DNA from: Neodontobutis hainanensis
Taxonomy: Eukaryota > Chordata > Actinopteri > Gobiiformes > Odontobutidae
DNA: 64,000 nt
NCBI GenBank assembly: GCA_024349245.1
Contig: JALDNG010000021.1
Location: 2,504,501-2,568,500 of the forward strand
Direction of reading: 5' to 3'
Position 1 is the first letter of the stretch, and every line of letters starts with the position of its first letter. Below the pieces are notes generated by a model. It was given only the letters and a program-made list of their open reading frames with translations. It was not told where the DNA came from and ran no database searches. Positions 12,796 to 23,900 of this stretch are shown in pieces. The translations under genes and the position numbers were made by a program.

Positions 12796-14350
12796 ACCGT
12801 ACCATTTTTATTAAACGGCAAGAAAATTAATGATTTTTTTTAACTGATGTATTTAAAGATTTGAGATGAACGTTGTTAAAATAAAATCCGTATGATCATA
12901 CATATAAGAAAATAATTTACCTGAAACGGTGGCATACAAATTAGCTAAAAAGTTAAAACGGTCTGAAAGCCCCCCCCTCCCCCCCGCAGCCGCTAATGGT
13001 AACTGCCACTCACGATCGTAACCGACAATATTAAACATTACAATTTTAATACATATATTCTAATAGAATGCTCATTTGAACACCCATTTTTCTTCTTATT
13101 TTAAACTTCGTTATCATCTTCTTTAAATCATCTTTAGCCACAGAAACATTTTTCGCCTTTCAAACATTGTGTGTCAAGGCAGTAGTCACTAACACTGATC
13201 AAATCATATAAAATAAATGATCAATGAGGTTATAAATAAAAAATAATACATTCAGATATGCTGCATCTGTGGTATTTTGGTATTTACAAGACACAGCTGC
13301 AGGGTTTCTTTCAAACATTAGAGGGTGCTCAAACTATTTAAGATGAAACTACCACTGAAGTATTGAAACTACAAAACATTGATCACTAATTGTTTTAGTG
13401 CAAATATAACTGTTGCAACACGTACAAGCAGAATAAATGTGATGTTTAAATTGAGTCATACTTGTTCCTCAAAAGTGCTAGGACCTCTTTTAATCATTTG
13501 GAGCATCACACAGCTGACCTTTTTGACCTTTTCAGGCACTGCAGTAGTAGTTTTTACTCAACTTATTTGCTCAAAAAAACTATATAGTTAGTAGTATAGT
13601 AGTTAAGTTAATAGTATTGCAGAATTAGGTGATTTTGTTAAGTACTTTTACTTGTAATGTTATTTAAAATGACAGAGGTGAGTTGACTACTCTACTCACC
13701 TCTGGGTAAAATAAGATAGGACTTTATTGATAGCCTACCACAATTAAATTCACAGCTCACAGACAAAGTGCAGTCTTTGTTTTACAGTATGGTATGGTCC
13801 TTGTATTTGACACTCTTTAGAAGCATTATACTCTCTCTCTCTCTCTTTGTGCCTTTTATTTGCCTCTTTAGACATATTCTGCTCTGATAAAGTCAAAAAA
13901 GCACCAAAAACTATCTTTTAAACCCAGTCTCTGAAATCTGTGTCATAAATATTTGATCCTCTGTGCTATTTATTGGTGAGTACTCAATTGGAAAAGTCAG
14001 CTGGAAAGTATTAGGACATTCCTATTTCTAAATGTAATGCAGCTTCAAATAAAGAACTACAAACATAAGTCGTGCCTCTAAACTAGTCCTGAAATGTAAC
14101 ACTGGTCTGTTGTTTTTCCTGTTACCCGTAAACTCCTTCAAGTCATCATGTAAGATATGTCTCATCTGTGTGCATTATTATGCCCGAGTCTAGAAGAGTT
14201 ATTCCCTTGTTGTTTTATTTGCAGCTCCCAGTGGCCGTGGGTGGGTCTTATGCCGGTCTTTTTTTTTTTAAGCTGGTGATGTTATTTTGAGGGACTTGCA
14301 GGCCGTGCAGAAAGAAACTCTGTTCTGCTGCGCAGAGGAAATGGGCGTTC
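12794..14350. other. Intergenic stretch between ccdc30 and emp3
   Basis: AT-rich sequence with no coding exon that I can support. A C-rich run lies at about 12969-12986 and a short CT microsatellite at about 13830-13846. This is the interval in which PPCS would be expected by comparison with mammals, but no PPCS-like exon is seen. Confidence 0.6.
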
Positions 14351-14493
14351 TCTGTGGAAAGTTGAGATGGAGAGACTGAAAAAAAAGACAAAAAGGGGTA
14401 TGTGTTATGCCCTGAAAATGATCACAAAGTCTGGCACAAAGTTGTAGAGTAGTACTAGCAAGAACACATTTGGAGAAAGAAACACAAACTAAG
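14340..14493 (+). other. emp3: Probable non-coding first exon of emp3
   Basis: A consensus donor (CTAAG then GTAAGTA) at 14493/14494 follows a purine-rich stretch. The next acceptor on this strand that leads into the emp3 start codon is at 17269. A 5' UTR exon separated from the coding exons is usual in EMP/PMP22 genes. The left boundary is a guess; transcript data are needed to place the start. Confidence 0.4.
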
Positions 14494-15349
14494 GTAAGTA
14501 AAGCAAAACTGCATTTATGTTCATGATTTTATGTTATTCTTTTGGTAAAACTAAAAGTGGCTGAAATATACATAACTTTTTTGCATGTATGTTATTGTTT
14601 GTTTTTAAAAAAATACATTTTCACGTGTTTTTCATTGAATTTTTCAAGAGGAAAGTTCTTAATATAGTTTTCTACTCCACTCTTTTGGGAAATAATTGTT
14701 GTTTATGAGAGAAAAACACTGCCTGCTGTTTATTTGTAAAACACTCGTAATCTATTTTCATATCTGACATGATTTCTGAATGAATCACTGCCAGATTACA
14801 AGATTTAGTTTTTCTGGTGATTACACACTTTACAACTAAGGCTGTTAGTTACTAGATACATACAATAACATTTCTGCAACTGGACAAACTTAACCCATTC
14901 ACTTAGTTAAAAATAAAGCTAAAGCTAGTTAAAGTTAAGCATTTGTGACTGATTTATGCGACTGTACATGTTGTTTTAAAGTCTCATTAAAATCTTGTAC
15001 TTTTGTTGTTTTACGATGTGGTTTGTCACTTTCACATGAGATGACATACAATATACTCTCTGTGTCTGATTGTTAACTGGTCTGACTGGGATAACATTTA
15101 ATAAAAGTTAGATCTCATGCTCAGTAATGTAACCCTTATGTTGTCTTAAAGATAAAAATGACTCCGTGTTAAACATATGGATTACTTTTTCAAATTAAAA
15201 CAAGGACTCAAAAATTACAAAAGAAAAAAGGAAACATGGTGCTTTGGGTTTGATAAAAGTTGGACACTAAGAGAATACAACAATAGTCTTAGCATTATTT
15301 TTGTCCCAGCAACAGAAAGTCCCACATGTAGTCTGGATTTTGTTCTTAT

Positions 15350-16186
15350 TCAGTCCCATGTTAGTCCTGGTTTATTTATGGTTTAGCCTAGTTTTATTCC
15401 TATCTTTCGATCTAGTGTAACTTTGAGCTATGTTTGGTCCGGGTTTAGTCTTCTTTAGTCCTGGGTTTAGTCTTGGTTTAGTCCTAGGTTTAGTTGTGAT
15501 TTGGTTCTGGTTCAGCCCTGCTCTAGTCCTGAGTTAACATATGTTGTACTGGTTTATATCTGCCTGAGTATTTGTTTTTGTTTAGTCCTGGATTAAGTAA
15601 TGGTCTAGTCTTGAATTAGTCCTTTGAATGACCCAGTGTATGAATTGTGCCGTATAAATAGTCTTTTTTCAGTTCAGATTAGCACATTATTTGGTTTGAC
15701 CTTGGTTTAGACTTGGTTTAGTTTAGATTTAAAAGTTTTTCAGTCCTGGTTCTGCTCTTAGAACTGGTTGAGTCCTGCAGTCCTAGTTCTGGTTTAGACT
15801 TATTTGAGGCCTGGTTTATTTCCTAGTTTAGTCTTGCTATTCGTGGTCTATTCTGGTCTATTCTTGGTTTGGTTATGATAGGTTCAGTCCTGGTTCTGGT
15901 TCTTGGTCTTAAATTTAGTCTTGACCTAGTCTTTGTTTTGTACTACATTTTGTTCTGTCTATTTCAGTCCTGGTTTAATCTTGCTTTCATCCTGGGGTTA
16001 GTCCTGTTTTAGTTTTAGTCCTTGATCTGGCCTAGTCCTATTTTAGTCATGGTTTAATTGCAATTTATTTCCTGGTTTAGATTAAGACCTGGTTTGATTC
16101 TGAGCTTTTTAGTCCTGGTTTAAACTTGTTAGTCCTGGTCTTGTCCTGCTTTACTCCTGGGGGTCTGTCCTAGTTGAGATCTGGTG
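15350..16186 (-). repeat. Long degenerate array of the 11-bp TTTAGTCCTGG motif
   Basis: About 840 bp in which variants of TTTAGTCCTGG (the complement of CCAGGACTAAA) recur at about 11-12 bp, with many substitutions and short insertions. The plus strand is very T/G-rich with few other features. Degeneracy suggests an old minisatellite. The motif is the complement of that in the arrays at 22.7, 42.0 and 61.0 kb. Confidence 0.8.
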
Positions 16187-16399
16187 TAATGACATAATTT
16201 GATTGTAATTGTCTGCGGCCCACCCACTCAGACCTCTCCTTTAAACAAACAAACACTGAATCACATCTGTCCTTCTGCAGTCTTTTGTATTTTTTCCCAG
16301 TCATATCTTCTCACTGTAAACTCAGATTATACTGAAAATATACACCTGTGGAAGAGGTGTATCTGCCCCCTCTTTCACTGGAGCCCTATTTGTTTTTGT

Positions 16400-16920
16400 A
16401 TGTACTATGGTTTAGACTTTAGTTATTGTTTAGGCTTTGTTTTTGTGTTGTGAGTGTGGTTTGTTGGAGGTGCTCCAAATTAGGAAGAGTGAGGACACCT
16501 GGCCGAACCTGGGCTTCTGCATTAGTGATTGTTAGTTAGGGGGGTAAACAAATGTTTTGAGTTTGTTAAAGCTTAATCTATTTATTGTGAATTGATAAGT
16601 TCAGTTTTATTGCTTTGAATATGTTGTGAGCTTTGAGTTTTGGATTGTTTATTAGTTAATCTGTGTAGTTATTGAGTTTAATGGGGCAATGCCAATTTCT
16701 ACTTCCCCGGAGGCTCATGGTGCCTTCCAGGCAGGTGAGGGGCTATTTAACAGGTAATTGTGTGAAGGCACGCAATTACCTTTTGTTTGTTTTTGAGTTT
16801 CTTCTGTTAAATCCTAGGATGCTCTTTGTTTTGTTAATTTTTATTTATGTTAATAAATTCACTTTTTGGCACATCTACTCCTGCCTTGTGCCCTGTTTCT
16901 TCAAGTTTCATAAATGACAA
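16400..16920 (+). mobile_element. Possible retroelement LTR-like remnant
   Basis: A T-rich, G-containing stretch with repeated GTTTTG/GAGTTT words, a polyadenylation-type AATAAA at about 16853-16858, and then a pyrimidine-rich segment ending in a TGCCCTGTTTCT-like end. This resembles the R-U5 part of fish LTR retrotransposons. I could not define TG...CA ends or a target duplication, so the call is tentative. Confidence 0.25.
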
Positions 16921-17279
16921 TACCATTAAAATATATATAGAGAGAAGAAACTGCATAAATGACCACTGTGGACTGTTACACATAGCTTTGTCACAGGGCC
17001 ATATAAAAATATGGCTGCTTTAATGAAGTCTGAACGTCAGCTGAAGTACAGAGTGACCATTCATATGTTTTAGACGGTTGAATAATTTGGCACAGAGGGA
17101 ACACCCAGGGTTTTCTGCATGTTTGCTCTAAAATCATAACACACCCAGCCCAGAATTTTAGAAAGTAGTCACTGGGCCCTGTCTTATGTAACACTGTAGC
17201 CATACTCACAAAATCACTGTTTGTTTCAAATGAAAATGCTCATCTTTATGTTGAATGTTGTTGTGTCAGGAAATTGAAA

Positions 17280-18605
17280 ATGGTGTGCCTGCTGATGTTT
17301 GTGATCCTGCTGCATCTCATCACACTGGCCATGCAGTTCATCGCGACCGTGGGGAAGGTCAGAAGTCACAGTTATTCATGTAAAACCTGAACAATCTTAA
17401 ATAGGTGTGTTTTAATAGAGCTTTTATAACTTCAGGAATTCTAAACATCCATTCAGACACACACACTCACTATTTAATAAAATTTGTAATACATTTAAAA
17501 TGCAAAAAAAATAGAAAGTCCAAAATGATTTTTTTTATTGGTTTCAACTTTTCTTCAACAATTAGCATTTTAATGGACAAAGTAGATAGCAGCAACATAG
17601 AAAACAAAGAGTAGAGAGATGGCAATGAGCAAATGGACCTGAACTAGGAGTCAAACCAGGGGCTGTCCAGGCATGTGAGATAAAAAAATAAAAAACATGA
17701 TCATAGATTCTATTTGATTTTATGTTTTATGTGACTTTTCAGAAAAAAAAAGTAACTTGATGTTTTGTAAATGTTAAAAATGCAGTAATTAAATGGAATT
17801 GTTGGACTAATATGATGTGGTTAAAAAGATAAACAAGAAGTCTAAATCTTGATCTGTTCATACTGAGATCTGAACTGTGTGTCAAAGCTGTTTATTTGTA
17901 TGTTTTAGTCTAGGTGGGTGTGGGACGGGCTGGAGAACTCTGATCTCTGGTTCAACTGTAGGTTTGACAACTTCACAGAGACCTGGCTCTGTGCTTCATC
18001 CAAAGAAAGTGGTAACAAACACTTTATTATTAAAACTGATTTAATTTCACTGAAGTCTTTAGTTTCTCATCTGTAATCCTCTGCTGGTCTCAGAGTGGCT
18101 TCAGGCTGCGCAGGTCCTCATGATCCTCTCAGTCATCTTCTCCTCAGTGTCCTTCCTGGTTTTCGTCTGTCAGCTCTTTACCATGTCCAAGGGCAGGCTC
18201 TTCTACTTCACTGGGCTCTGCCAAATATTCGCTGGTAAGAAAAAAAAAAATCACCTTATAAGAAAAAAAGTTGCATGGAGAATCTTTACTGACCACATGT
18301 CTTTCACTACATAGGTCAACATAACGTATTTGTCACCAGAATCTCTGGTCATTGAAAGCTGTCTATAATTTTTGCACAGTGCCGTATTTCACTCTTATTG
18401 GGCTCTCTGTGCATTAACCCTGTGTTTTCTAGGTCTGACAACCTTCACTGCAGCTCTCGTTTACTTGCACAACAGCGAAATCCTCCAGTACACAAAAGAG
18501 GTGACCTTAGGACACTTCGGCTACGGTTTCATCCTGACCTGGGTCTGTATCCCTCTGTTACTGCTCAGCGGAGTCATATACATCCATCTGCGTAAGAAAG
18601 AATAA
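17280..18605 (+). CDS. emp3: Epithelial membrane protein 3 (PMP22/EMP/claudin-like four-pass protein), 164 aa
   Basis: Coding exons are 17280-17357, 17909-18011, 18094-18234 and 18433-18605. All junctions are GT-AG with phases 0, 1, 1; the ATG follows an acceptor at 17269 and the stop is TAA. The 164-aa product has the family length. Membrane segments fall at about residues 2-24, 66-88, 100-120 and 137-158. The first extracellular loop carries the PMP22/claudin signature: W40, C43 and C54, with an N-glycosylation site N47-F-T. The QVLM and QLFTM words around the second segment, the FTGLCQ segment and the C-terminal end YIHLRKKE point to EMP3 rather than EMP1, EMP2 or PMP22. Family members act at the plasma membrane or in endosomes in adhesion, growth and receptor trafficking. 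Its place between ccdc30 and zmynd12 is not the mammalian location of EMP3. A teleost paralogue (emp3a or emp3b) is likely, but I cannot say which. Confidence 0.92.
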
Positions 18606-18876
18606 CCTTCATTTTGAATGCTTTAAAAATGGTTGAGTATTATTGTTTACGTGAATGCTTTATGTTTTATGATTTTATAATGAAGGACATACTAATAATT
18701 GCATTTACTAAATAGAAACCTTTAAAAATTTTAAAGTAATCAAATTGAAATGCTTTTTTATGGATATATTTTTGTATTTTGGTTAAGCTAGTAGACTTTT
18801 ATATTTAATAACATTTTGTTTTCACCAAAACCTGTTGTTTAGTTGTTTAGTTTATACTAAAATGTATTTTTATTCA

Positions 18877-18994
18877 CCAGTGCCACCGCTCTAGTGTATG
18901 AATGTGTGTGAATGTTTGGAGGTTGGAGAGTTTGTAGGCACAAAATGGCTGCCACATCACCACCTGTGTGTGCATAAACCTGCTGTTAAATAAA
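18877..18994 (+). mobile_element. SINE body fragment within the emp3 3' UTR, with polyadenylation signal
   Basis: The words GGCACAAAATGGCTGCCAC and the flanking GAATGT repeats match the body of the SINE at 31676-32012, so this is a fragment of that family. An AATAAA at 18989-18994 follows at once, about 385 nt after the emp3 stop. It is a plausible emp3 polyadenylation signal. Confidence 0.55.
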
Positions 18995-19551
18995 GCATAT
19001 TTTATACTAAAATGTATTTTTATTTGACTTTTTTATATAAAAAAGGTTTAAGTAAAAGATGAAGACATTTTGTCTCTAATTCCAAGAGACTATCAATTCT
19101 GAGATCAACTGGTAAGAGAGCTGAGCTTATATCTCTAAAGGGAGGAGTTTCCCCAGAAACAAAAGCCGATGGACCAGACTGTTCTGTTCTCATAGTTGTT
19201 ACTCATGAAAGGGAGGTGAGAGTCGTTAAGGCTCAGGAGAGTCGTTGGTGACATTGCTCCATTCAGGTGCAGAGTCGTTAGTGACACTGCTCCATCAGGT
19301 GTTGTTGTTCTAGGGTGAGGCTCTTTTGATTTAGGTTTCAGAACACTGTTATAAATACTAGGCAACATGAATCTGAGGCCACCTCCACTGTTCAAAAAGG
19401 ATTTTTCCATTTTCACAAAAAATGGTTTCCTTCACCCCTCTCTCAAACCCTCTCTGACCAAAAATTGGACATTGCTGTCCTCAAAGGAATGTCCTTTCTC
19501 TCCACCTCAAAGGACATTGCTTTGAGGTCAGCAATGTCCGACTAAAGACTT

Positions 19552-19916
19552 ATATAATAATAATAATGGGTTGGATTTATATAGCGCCTTTCTCAGGGAC
19601 TCAAAGCGCTTTACAGGTCGTCCATTATTCATTCATACACAGTCACACCGGTGATGATAAGCTACAACTGTAGCCACAGCTGCCCTGGGGCACACTGACA
19701 GAGACGTGGCAGCCATTCTGCGCCTACGGCCTCTCCGACCAACACCACATACATTCACTGCACATTCTTACACATTCATACGAGGCAAGGTGGGTTAAGT
19801 GTCTTGCCCAAGGACACAACGACAGTATTTTTTGTGGGGAGAGCGGGAATCGAACCCACCACCTTCCGGTTGAAGGACGACCGCTCTACCACTGAGCCAC
19901 TGCCGCAAATATATAT
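19552..19916 (-). mobile_element. tRNA-derived SINE, minus orientation
   Basis: Read on the minus strand, it starts with GCGGCAGTGGCTCAGTGGTA (tRNA-like A box). A B box GGTTCGATTCCC and a body containing GGCAAGACACTTAACCCACC follow, ending with a (TTA/ATA)n tail at 19552-19567. Apparent peptides across it are translations of the repeat, not a gene. The same family is at 31676-32012. Confidence 0.88.
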
Positions 19917-20064
19917 TTCTTATATTGTCTGTCACATTTTAAAGTTGTTTAAAAGGTCCCCCCAAACAGCTGATCACAGATGTTAATGCATTTTAGTTTT
20001 ACTTTAATCAGACACAGATATATATTTGCCCTTGAGCACATACTTGTAGTTATAATAAAGATTA

Positions 20065-20276
20065 GCGGCAGTAGCTCAGTAGGTAGAGCGTTCGTCCTTC
20101 AGCTGGAAGGTAGGCGGTTCGATTCTCACTCTCCCAGTTCATTCTGTCGTTGTGTCCTTGGGCAAGACACTTAACCCACCTTGCCTCCAGTGGCTGTAAA
20201 ACTGGTAATTACTGTAGAACAATGTAAGTCGCTTTGGATAAAAGCGTCTGCTAAATGAATAAATGTAAATGTAGAT
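20065..20276 (+). mobile_element. tRNA-derived SINE, plus orientation, with TTGGATAAAAGCGTCTGC tail
   Basis: The A-box-like segment TAGCTCAGTAGGTAGAGCG and the B box GGTTCGATTCTC are followed by the shared CACTTAACCCACCTTGCC body. The 3' tail CGCTTTGGATAAAAGCGTCT ends in AAATGTAAATG repeats. This tail is common to many fish SINEs and is thought to come from a partner LINE. It differs from the tail of the other two full SINEs in the window. Confidence 0.88.
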
Positions 20277-20831
20277 TTATTCCCATTTCATAATTTTTGT
20301 ATCTGACACTGTCACATAACATAATTTCTCTGCTTGGATATAAAGGTACTGTTTGTGCTTTACAGTAGACAGCTTCAACACAGTGTGTCTTATGTGAAAA
20401 TAGCAAAAAGACCCAAAATGGAATAAAAAAAAAAAAAAAAACATTTCCCCCCTATTGACATCTATTCATAGTTTTTAATGATGTCCCATTACATCTCTAA
20501 AATAAAAAGTATTTTCCAATTTTTTAATATATATATAAAGTTACACTTTTTATTTAGGTATTTTTATATAAAAAATATGGGATTACACGATTTAATATGC
20601 TCGAGTTATCTTATATGACTCGAATTGAGTGTGTGGGGCCTTAGTGTTTAGTAACACCTATGTAATTAACCAATAAAATAAAGTTTAAAACAAAACAAAA
20701 CATCCCTTTTTGCTTTTATTAACTTTGTTTCTTATATAGTCTGTACAGTGTAAAGTTGTTTAAAATAGTAGTTAATTAACCAATAAAAAAAACTGTGAAA
20801 GTGTTAGCTTTACCAACGTTAGAGGCTCGTC

Positions 20832-20845
20832 GTTTCCATAGCGAC
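20832..20845. promoter_or_regulatory. RFX X-box at the zmynd12 promoter
   Basis: GTTTCCATAGCGAC fits the 14-bp X-box RYYNYY-WW-RRNRAC at every position and is close to the vertebrate RFX consensus GTTNCCATGGNAAC. It lies 112 bp before the zmynd12 start codon, a typical distance for ciliary genes. The known axonemal role of ZMYND12 makes RFX control plausible. Confidence 0.65.
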
Positions 20846-20956
20846 CGTTAGCCCAACAGTTGAGAACAAAAGTTAGCTTAACGTTAGCTGCTAATTTGAG
20901 AAGTTTGAGGAGTAGTAAGTAGTTTTAACACCTCCTGGGCTATTTTTGTTAGACTA

Positions 20957-23900
20957 ATGGAAGTTCAAACGCAAAATCCACTGTTCGCATCCAGGATAAT
21001 CCCTCTTGCTTTACCCAAAGGAACAGAAAAGTTGTGTGAACTATGTCAAAACAGAGCGTACCTTCAATGCGCACAATGTCGTGTCACGTTTTACTGGTAA
21101 GTGTGACATTTACCTAAACAAGTTAACTCTAGCTGTCAGAAAGCTGTTAGTTTATTACAAGCGTCAAATGCAATGAGGCAAACGTTTTGATTGGAATGCA
21201 GTTGAAGTTAGTTATAAATTCGATTTAAACGCTAGATGGCAGCGTCCGCCATTTTATTTTCAGTTTAAAACCTCACACGTAGGCACTGTGGAGAAGACTC
21301 ATCATGTGACTGTTTTGCGCGGGAGGGAGAGAGCACAGGAGGAACAGCTGGATAACAAATTATTTTTCTTCATGTGACTGTGAAGGAATTACCGTCTGCT
21401 AATATGAGCTGATCGAAAACAGCAGATTTGGTATAAACTCATGTTATATCCTGCTGAGTCCCGGCTGATAATTGTTGTCCTCTGTAGTGCACCTGATGTT
21501 CTTGGTCATAGGCCTATCTCTTGCACTTTTCACGTGGCTCTCTTCAGTTTTGTTGCTTCTTTGCGAGGACAAGTTTTAAAATTACGCTACAGGACATTTT
21601 CCACGTATTGTCTGGCTTCCCAAAAATTATGGTCCAAAGAAATGCACAAGATATATTTATAATGTATAGTTAACATCTCCGCAAAGTTTATTTAAGTTTT
21701 TTTTTTTCACTTGAGAGCTTCAGGGCAGGGTATTAAGTCTTTTAGAAACCAATTAACGAAATGAAAATGTTAAAAAAATAAAAAATGCCTCATTTATTTA
21801 TTTTCCACTAAATTTATTTGTTGAGACAAATATCAGCTTGTTCCAGTGTTTCCAAATGATCTCAAGACTTTATTAAAGATCTATACAATTTACAACTATT
21901 TATGAACATCCGTATCCTGCTGTCTACTACATAGGACATTTAAACTTAAAAAATGCTTAATTAAAATGCTCTATTTCTGTTTTATACCCTGAACACTAAT
22001 GTGAAGTAACAAAACAAAGGCAGGTCTCACTGCTGCTGCCTTAATTACAGATCATAGGATGGTTCCTGCTCAGAGAAATCCTCACTGGCTTGGCACAGGG
22101 CAGGGAAGAGCAGCATGTGGCAACATTCCTCCGAGTCAGGACTTAAAGAGATGAGCCACTAAAGCCGTGCCTATTTAAGGGAGCTTACAGCCGCATATTC
22201 AGCCTGTTACCTCCTTGTTACTTGCTCAGGAACACTGTAAGTTGCAGTACTGAATGGCAGGAAAACAAAACAGCTCTAGGCGTTTTACTTTTTACAGTAG
22301 ACTTTGGCTCGTTCCATTATACTGTGCACTGTAAGACATTGTTTCATTTGAATATACAAAGCAGGAGCTGGTTACAGTGTTGACATTCATTTTTATTGCA
22401 GTAATCTCTTTTTCTATTGGATACAACAACAAAAATAGCATTTACCAGGCTGCCCTTGATAACTGTAAAAATGTAGCCTGTGTTTTTGGGTGCAATACTA
22501 AAACTAGTACTCAGTAGCTTCTCACCAGTATCAAAGACTCTTGTACTCATTATCTTAGCTTCTATTCAGCAACATGTATTCATATCCTTCCCAAAAATGA
22601 AAATGTTAAAAGAGCAAACAGAATTTAATTCTTTGTTAAATTCTTAAGGGTCTAAACCTGTCTGATCATCTCATCTGAAAAAACAAAACGGACTGAACCA
22701 GGGCTATATTTGGATTAAACCAGGACTAAACCTAAACTAAAGACAATTAACCCAGGAATTAATCAGGTCTATACCAGGACTTTGTGGTTGTACCACAGTT
22801 TAAGTGTGGGCTCAGATTGGACAATTATTTTGAAAGGCAAAGAGTAAACATCTGCCACATGTTATCAATCAGTTTATTGTAATGTAGATATTGTTTTCTG
22901 GGACTGCGATAACAATGAAGTTATGATATATTGTGCAGAACTACAAATAGAAAGTGTCAAAAAGTGTCCGTGAACACAGCAGTAATGCATCTACAGCCCG
23001 TGTTACTGCTACTGTCGGTGTGACGTGGCCAGATCCCAGTCTTCTCTCAGCCATCTGTCTAAGACTTGGAACATACCACAGCGAGCACATGTGCTGCTCA
23101 GAGGAAGAAAAGAAAGAAAAAATGCATGCCTGGTGGTAACCCAAGCCTCTTCACATAAGAGCAGAGCAGAGAGGAGCCACATGGGCCAGATTACAGACTA
23201 CTTATGTAACGGCATGCATCAAACATGACCTCAGTGCTCTGTGCTGCTGATACACTGTTGATAGTTCGGGTTTTATTATGACTCTAGGCTCGGCTTTGGA
23301 AAGGCCTTGACTAATGTGAATGAGCACCACCACTCCTCAAACCTGTATAAACCAGTATGAACCAGTTCAAAGCAGACTTTCCAATTGATTTCTCAGGCCA
23401 CAACAGTCACATGACTGATGTGAGAGTTACATTCACAGGAAAAAAATAAAAAATTGTACTTTTACTCAAGAATTATTTTAAAGTGGGGAAGGAAGGAAAA
23501 TCCATTGTCCAGCCAAGTTAGTGGTAATAGTAAAATAAATATTAGTAAAAGTAGTAATAGTTAGCAGTAGTTTTACGTTCATCTAATCTTAATGAAGAGG
23601 ATTTCAGAACATTGAGTTTTACTTTTGATGCCACCAATATGCCTTATTCACCACAAAAAGGGAAAAAAAGGTGTGAGTAGGATTATTGCATCAGCAGGAT
23701 ATGACTGTTGTAGCGTGGGGAATTATACTGAGAGCCTGAAACTGTTTTTACTGGTTTGTACTTGTTTATTCTGGTTTAGGGACTTAACTAGTACCACTGC
23801 CACCACCTGAGGACACTTCTCGCTGTGTTTTATCAAACATCAAGTGCTCAACATGACTCAGAACTCCTGTTCAGAATGATGGCAAACAATATTTATATTT

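Larger units (their letters stand above)
14494..17269 (+). other. emp3 intron 1, holding an 11-bp repeat array and an LTR-like stretch
   Basis: The probable first intron of emp3. It contains the degenerate TTTAGTCCTGG array (about 15350-16186) and a stretch at about 16400-16920 with retroelement-like features. I see no coding exon in it. Confidence 0.45.
18995..20831. other. Intergenic stretch between emp3 and zmynd12 with two SINEs
   Basis: There is no supportable gene. The stretch contains a minus-strand SINE (19552-19916) and a plus-strand SINE (20065-20276). The remainder is AT-rich with A and T runs (for example the A run near 20427). A duplicated word similar to AGGACATTGCTTTGAGGTCA occurs around 19480-19540. 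Confidence 0.6.

Noticed and set aside
19804..19986. Plus-strand peptide with GRAGIEPTTFRLKDDRSTTE
   Set aside because: This is the well-known translation of the tRNA-like head of a SINE read in reverse, not a protein gene.
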